Source: Candidatus Dormiibacterota bacterium (GTDB lineage Bacteria; Chloroflexota; Dormibacteria; Aeolococcales; Bog-877). Taken from it: a DNA stretch of 8,356 nucleotides. Where the stretch lies: positions 4,198 to 12,553 of the forward strand of contig PKXE01000116.1 of assembly GCA_003132265.1 (NCBI GenBank). Reading direction: 5' to 3'. The notes under the pieces were generated by a model. It was not told where the DNA came from, did no database searches, and worked only from the letters and a program-made list of their open reading frames with translations. The position numbers were made by a program, and so were the translations under genes. The number at the start of each line of letters is the position of its first letter. The stretch's first letter is position 1. Positions 7,114 to 8,356 of this stretch are shown here, piece after piece.

Positions 7114-7614
7114 TCAGCGGGATGGCAGCCGCCGGGTCCGTTTAGCCGGAGCACCTTCGGGTGCGGCGGAGAGCAGATGGTCGATCTCGTTGCGAACCTC
7201 GGAGACGTCCCGGAACGAGCGATAGACAGAGGCGAACCGCACATACGCGACGTCGTCGAGCTTGCGCAGGTGTTCCATCACCAGCTCCCCCACCTCAACG
7301 CTGGGAAGCTCCGAGTTACCCCGGCCGCGCAGCTCCGCCTCGATCTCCTCGACCATCTGGGAGATCACGGTCGGGGAGATGTCCCGCTTCTTGCAGGCGT
7401 TCATCAGGCCCTGGAAGAGCTTGGCCCGGTCGAAATCCTCTCGGCGGCCATCCTTCTTGACGATGTAGAAGGGGATCGACTCGATCCGCTCATAGGTAGT
7501 GAAGCGCTTGCTGCAGCTGTTGCAGGCGCGGCGCCGCCTGATCGCCTCGCCGGTCTCCGAGTCCCGGGAGTCCACCACCCGGAGGTCATTGTGGTTGCAG
7601 TATGGGCAGCGCAC
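7114..7614 (-). CDS. nrdR: Transcriptional repressor NrdR of ribonucleotide reductase genes
   Basis: DNA-binding repressor that senses ATP/dATP and shuts off ribonucleotide reductase genes by binding NrdR boxes. From the GTG at 7614 it has 166 residues, slightly above the usual 150-160 because of a basic tail (AKRTRRLPSR). The N-terminal zinc ribbon has C3, C6, C31 and C34 (CPYC and CNSC) with VVDSRDSETGEAIRRRR between. The ATP-cone follows, from VKKDGRREDFDRAKL to about residue 140, ending with the family string VAYVRFASVYRSF. The GTG at 7614 is chosen because the family starts MRCPYC and a GGAG lies 5 bases upstream; a longer start at 7662 would add 16 residues with no counterpart in the family. 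The aldo/keto reductase gene ends 230 bases upstream and yggS overlaps or follows directly. A possible NrdR box lies 28 bases before the start, suggesting autoregulation. No reductase gene is in the window. Confidence 0.97.
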   Translation of the reverse strand: MRCPYCNHNDLRVVDSRDSETGEAIRRRRACNSCSKRFTTYERIESIPFYIVKKDGRREDFDRAKLFQGLMNACKKRDISPTVISQMVEEIEAELRGRGNSELPSVEVGELVMEHLRKLDDVAYVRFASVYRSFRDVSEVRNEIDHLLSAAPEGAPAKRTRRLPSR

Positions 7615-7619
7615 GGATG

Positions 7620-7623
7620 CTCC
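7620..7623 (-). promoter_or_regulatory. Ribosome binding site of nrdR
   Basis: Read on the minus strand, GGAG lies 5 bases before the GTG at 7614. It supports this start, which places the zinc-ribbon CPYC at residues 3-6, over the upstream start at 7662. Confidence 0.7.
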
Positions 7624-7642
7624 AATTCGGACGTCGCTGTGC

Positions 7643-7658
7643 CCCCGAAATATAGGGG
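7643..7658 (-). promoter_or_regulatory. Candidate NrdR box upstream of nrdR
   Basis: On the minus strand the 16 bases CCCCTATATTTCGGGG have an AT core between GC arms. By my hand alignment they match the commonly cited NrdR-box form ACACWATATATWGTGT at about 10 of 16 positions. The AT-rich core, which stands out in very GC-rich DNA, could equally be a -10 element. NrdR sites usually come in pairs, and I could not find a convincing second box at the expected spacing. Low confidence. Confidence 0.3.
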
Positions 7659-7685
7659 TCACAAAGGCATTCTATACCTCATCTT

Positions 7686-7728
7686 GTGCCAGCCAGCCAC
7701 CTGCCAGCCGGCTTGTGGCTCATGGCAC
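7686..7728. repeat. 43-base imperfect inverted repeat upstream of nrdR
   Basis: GTGCCA (7686-7691) pairs with TGGCAC (7723-7728), and AGCCAC (7695-7700) pairs with GTGGCT (7715-7720). They are separated by a 3/2-base internal loop and closed by a 14-base loop that itself contains the palindrome AGCCGGCT. It could be a hairpin in the 3' end of the aldo/keto reductase message, a structured nrdR leader, or a dyad operator. No T-run follows on either strand. The rest of the spacer (7615-7844) shows nothing else I can name apart from the candidate NrdR box and nrdR ribosome binding site. Confidence 0.45.
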
Positions 7729-7844
7729 GCCTCATAACTGTGGGGACGCTCCACTTGGCGGACTGCAGCCCCAAGCGGTGGTGGCCTGGGTCCAGGGCGG
7801 CCGGATTGGCCCCCAGTAGCTGCTGGGCGTTGGGCGTTGAATGG

Positions 7845-8356
<512 letters not shown>

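Noticed and set aside
7825..7838. Tandem GGGCGTT repeat near the reductase stop codon
   Set aside because: Only two copies of seven bases; too short to mean anything without comparison.
7615..7844. tRNA, riboswitch or small RNA gene in the spacer
   Set aside because: I could find no cloverleaf, T-loop motif or known riboswitch core; only the inverted repeat and AT-rich box stand out.

Overview
The window is GC-rich chromosomal DNA, densely packed with ordinary bacterial genes. I see no phage, transposon, CRISPR or integrase signature. A fused CofG-CofH (FbiC-type) F420 cofactor synthase points to Terrabacteria such as Actinobacteriota, Chloroflexota or Dormibacterota. A full RecJ, which most well-studied actinobacteria lack, favours Chloroflexota/Dormibacterota or a deep actinobacterial lineage. 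That placement is inference.

Left part (1-4808). The window opens inside fbiC (+), whose 5' end is missing. Its tail overlaps, tail to tail, a minus-strand gene for a small unrecognised four-helix membrane protein (1733-2227). A 103 bp gap then separates this gene from recJ (+, TTG start). After recJ comes a dienelactone hydrolase family gene (+) with a good ribosome binding site.

Middle (4850-6403). Forty-one bases after the hydrolase is a membrane-anchored, sulfite-oxidase-family molybdenum enzyme. It has about four N-terminal helices, then an internal twin-arginine motif before a fifth helix, then the cofactor domain outside the membrane. This layout suggests combined Sec and Tat targeting.

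Right part (6419-8356). All genes here are on the minus strand. In transcription order they are an aldo/keto reductase (5' end outside the window), a 230 bp spacer, nrdR (repressor of ribonucleotide reductase genes) and a YggS/PLPBP pyridoxal-phosphate homeostasis protein. The yggS reading frame overlaps the end of nrdR if a CTG start is used. The spacer upstream of nrdR holds a long imperfect inverted repeat and a 16 bp sequence resembling an NrdR box.

The genes cover cofactor biology (F420, molybdopterin, PLP), DNA repair and dNTP control. I see no single pathway that joins them and no convincing wholly new system. The most interesting points are the targeting of the molybdoenzyme, the start-codon problem of yggS, the possible nrdR autoregulation and the orphan membrane protein.
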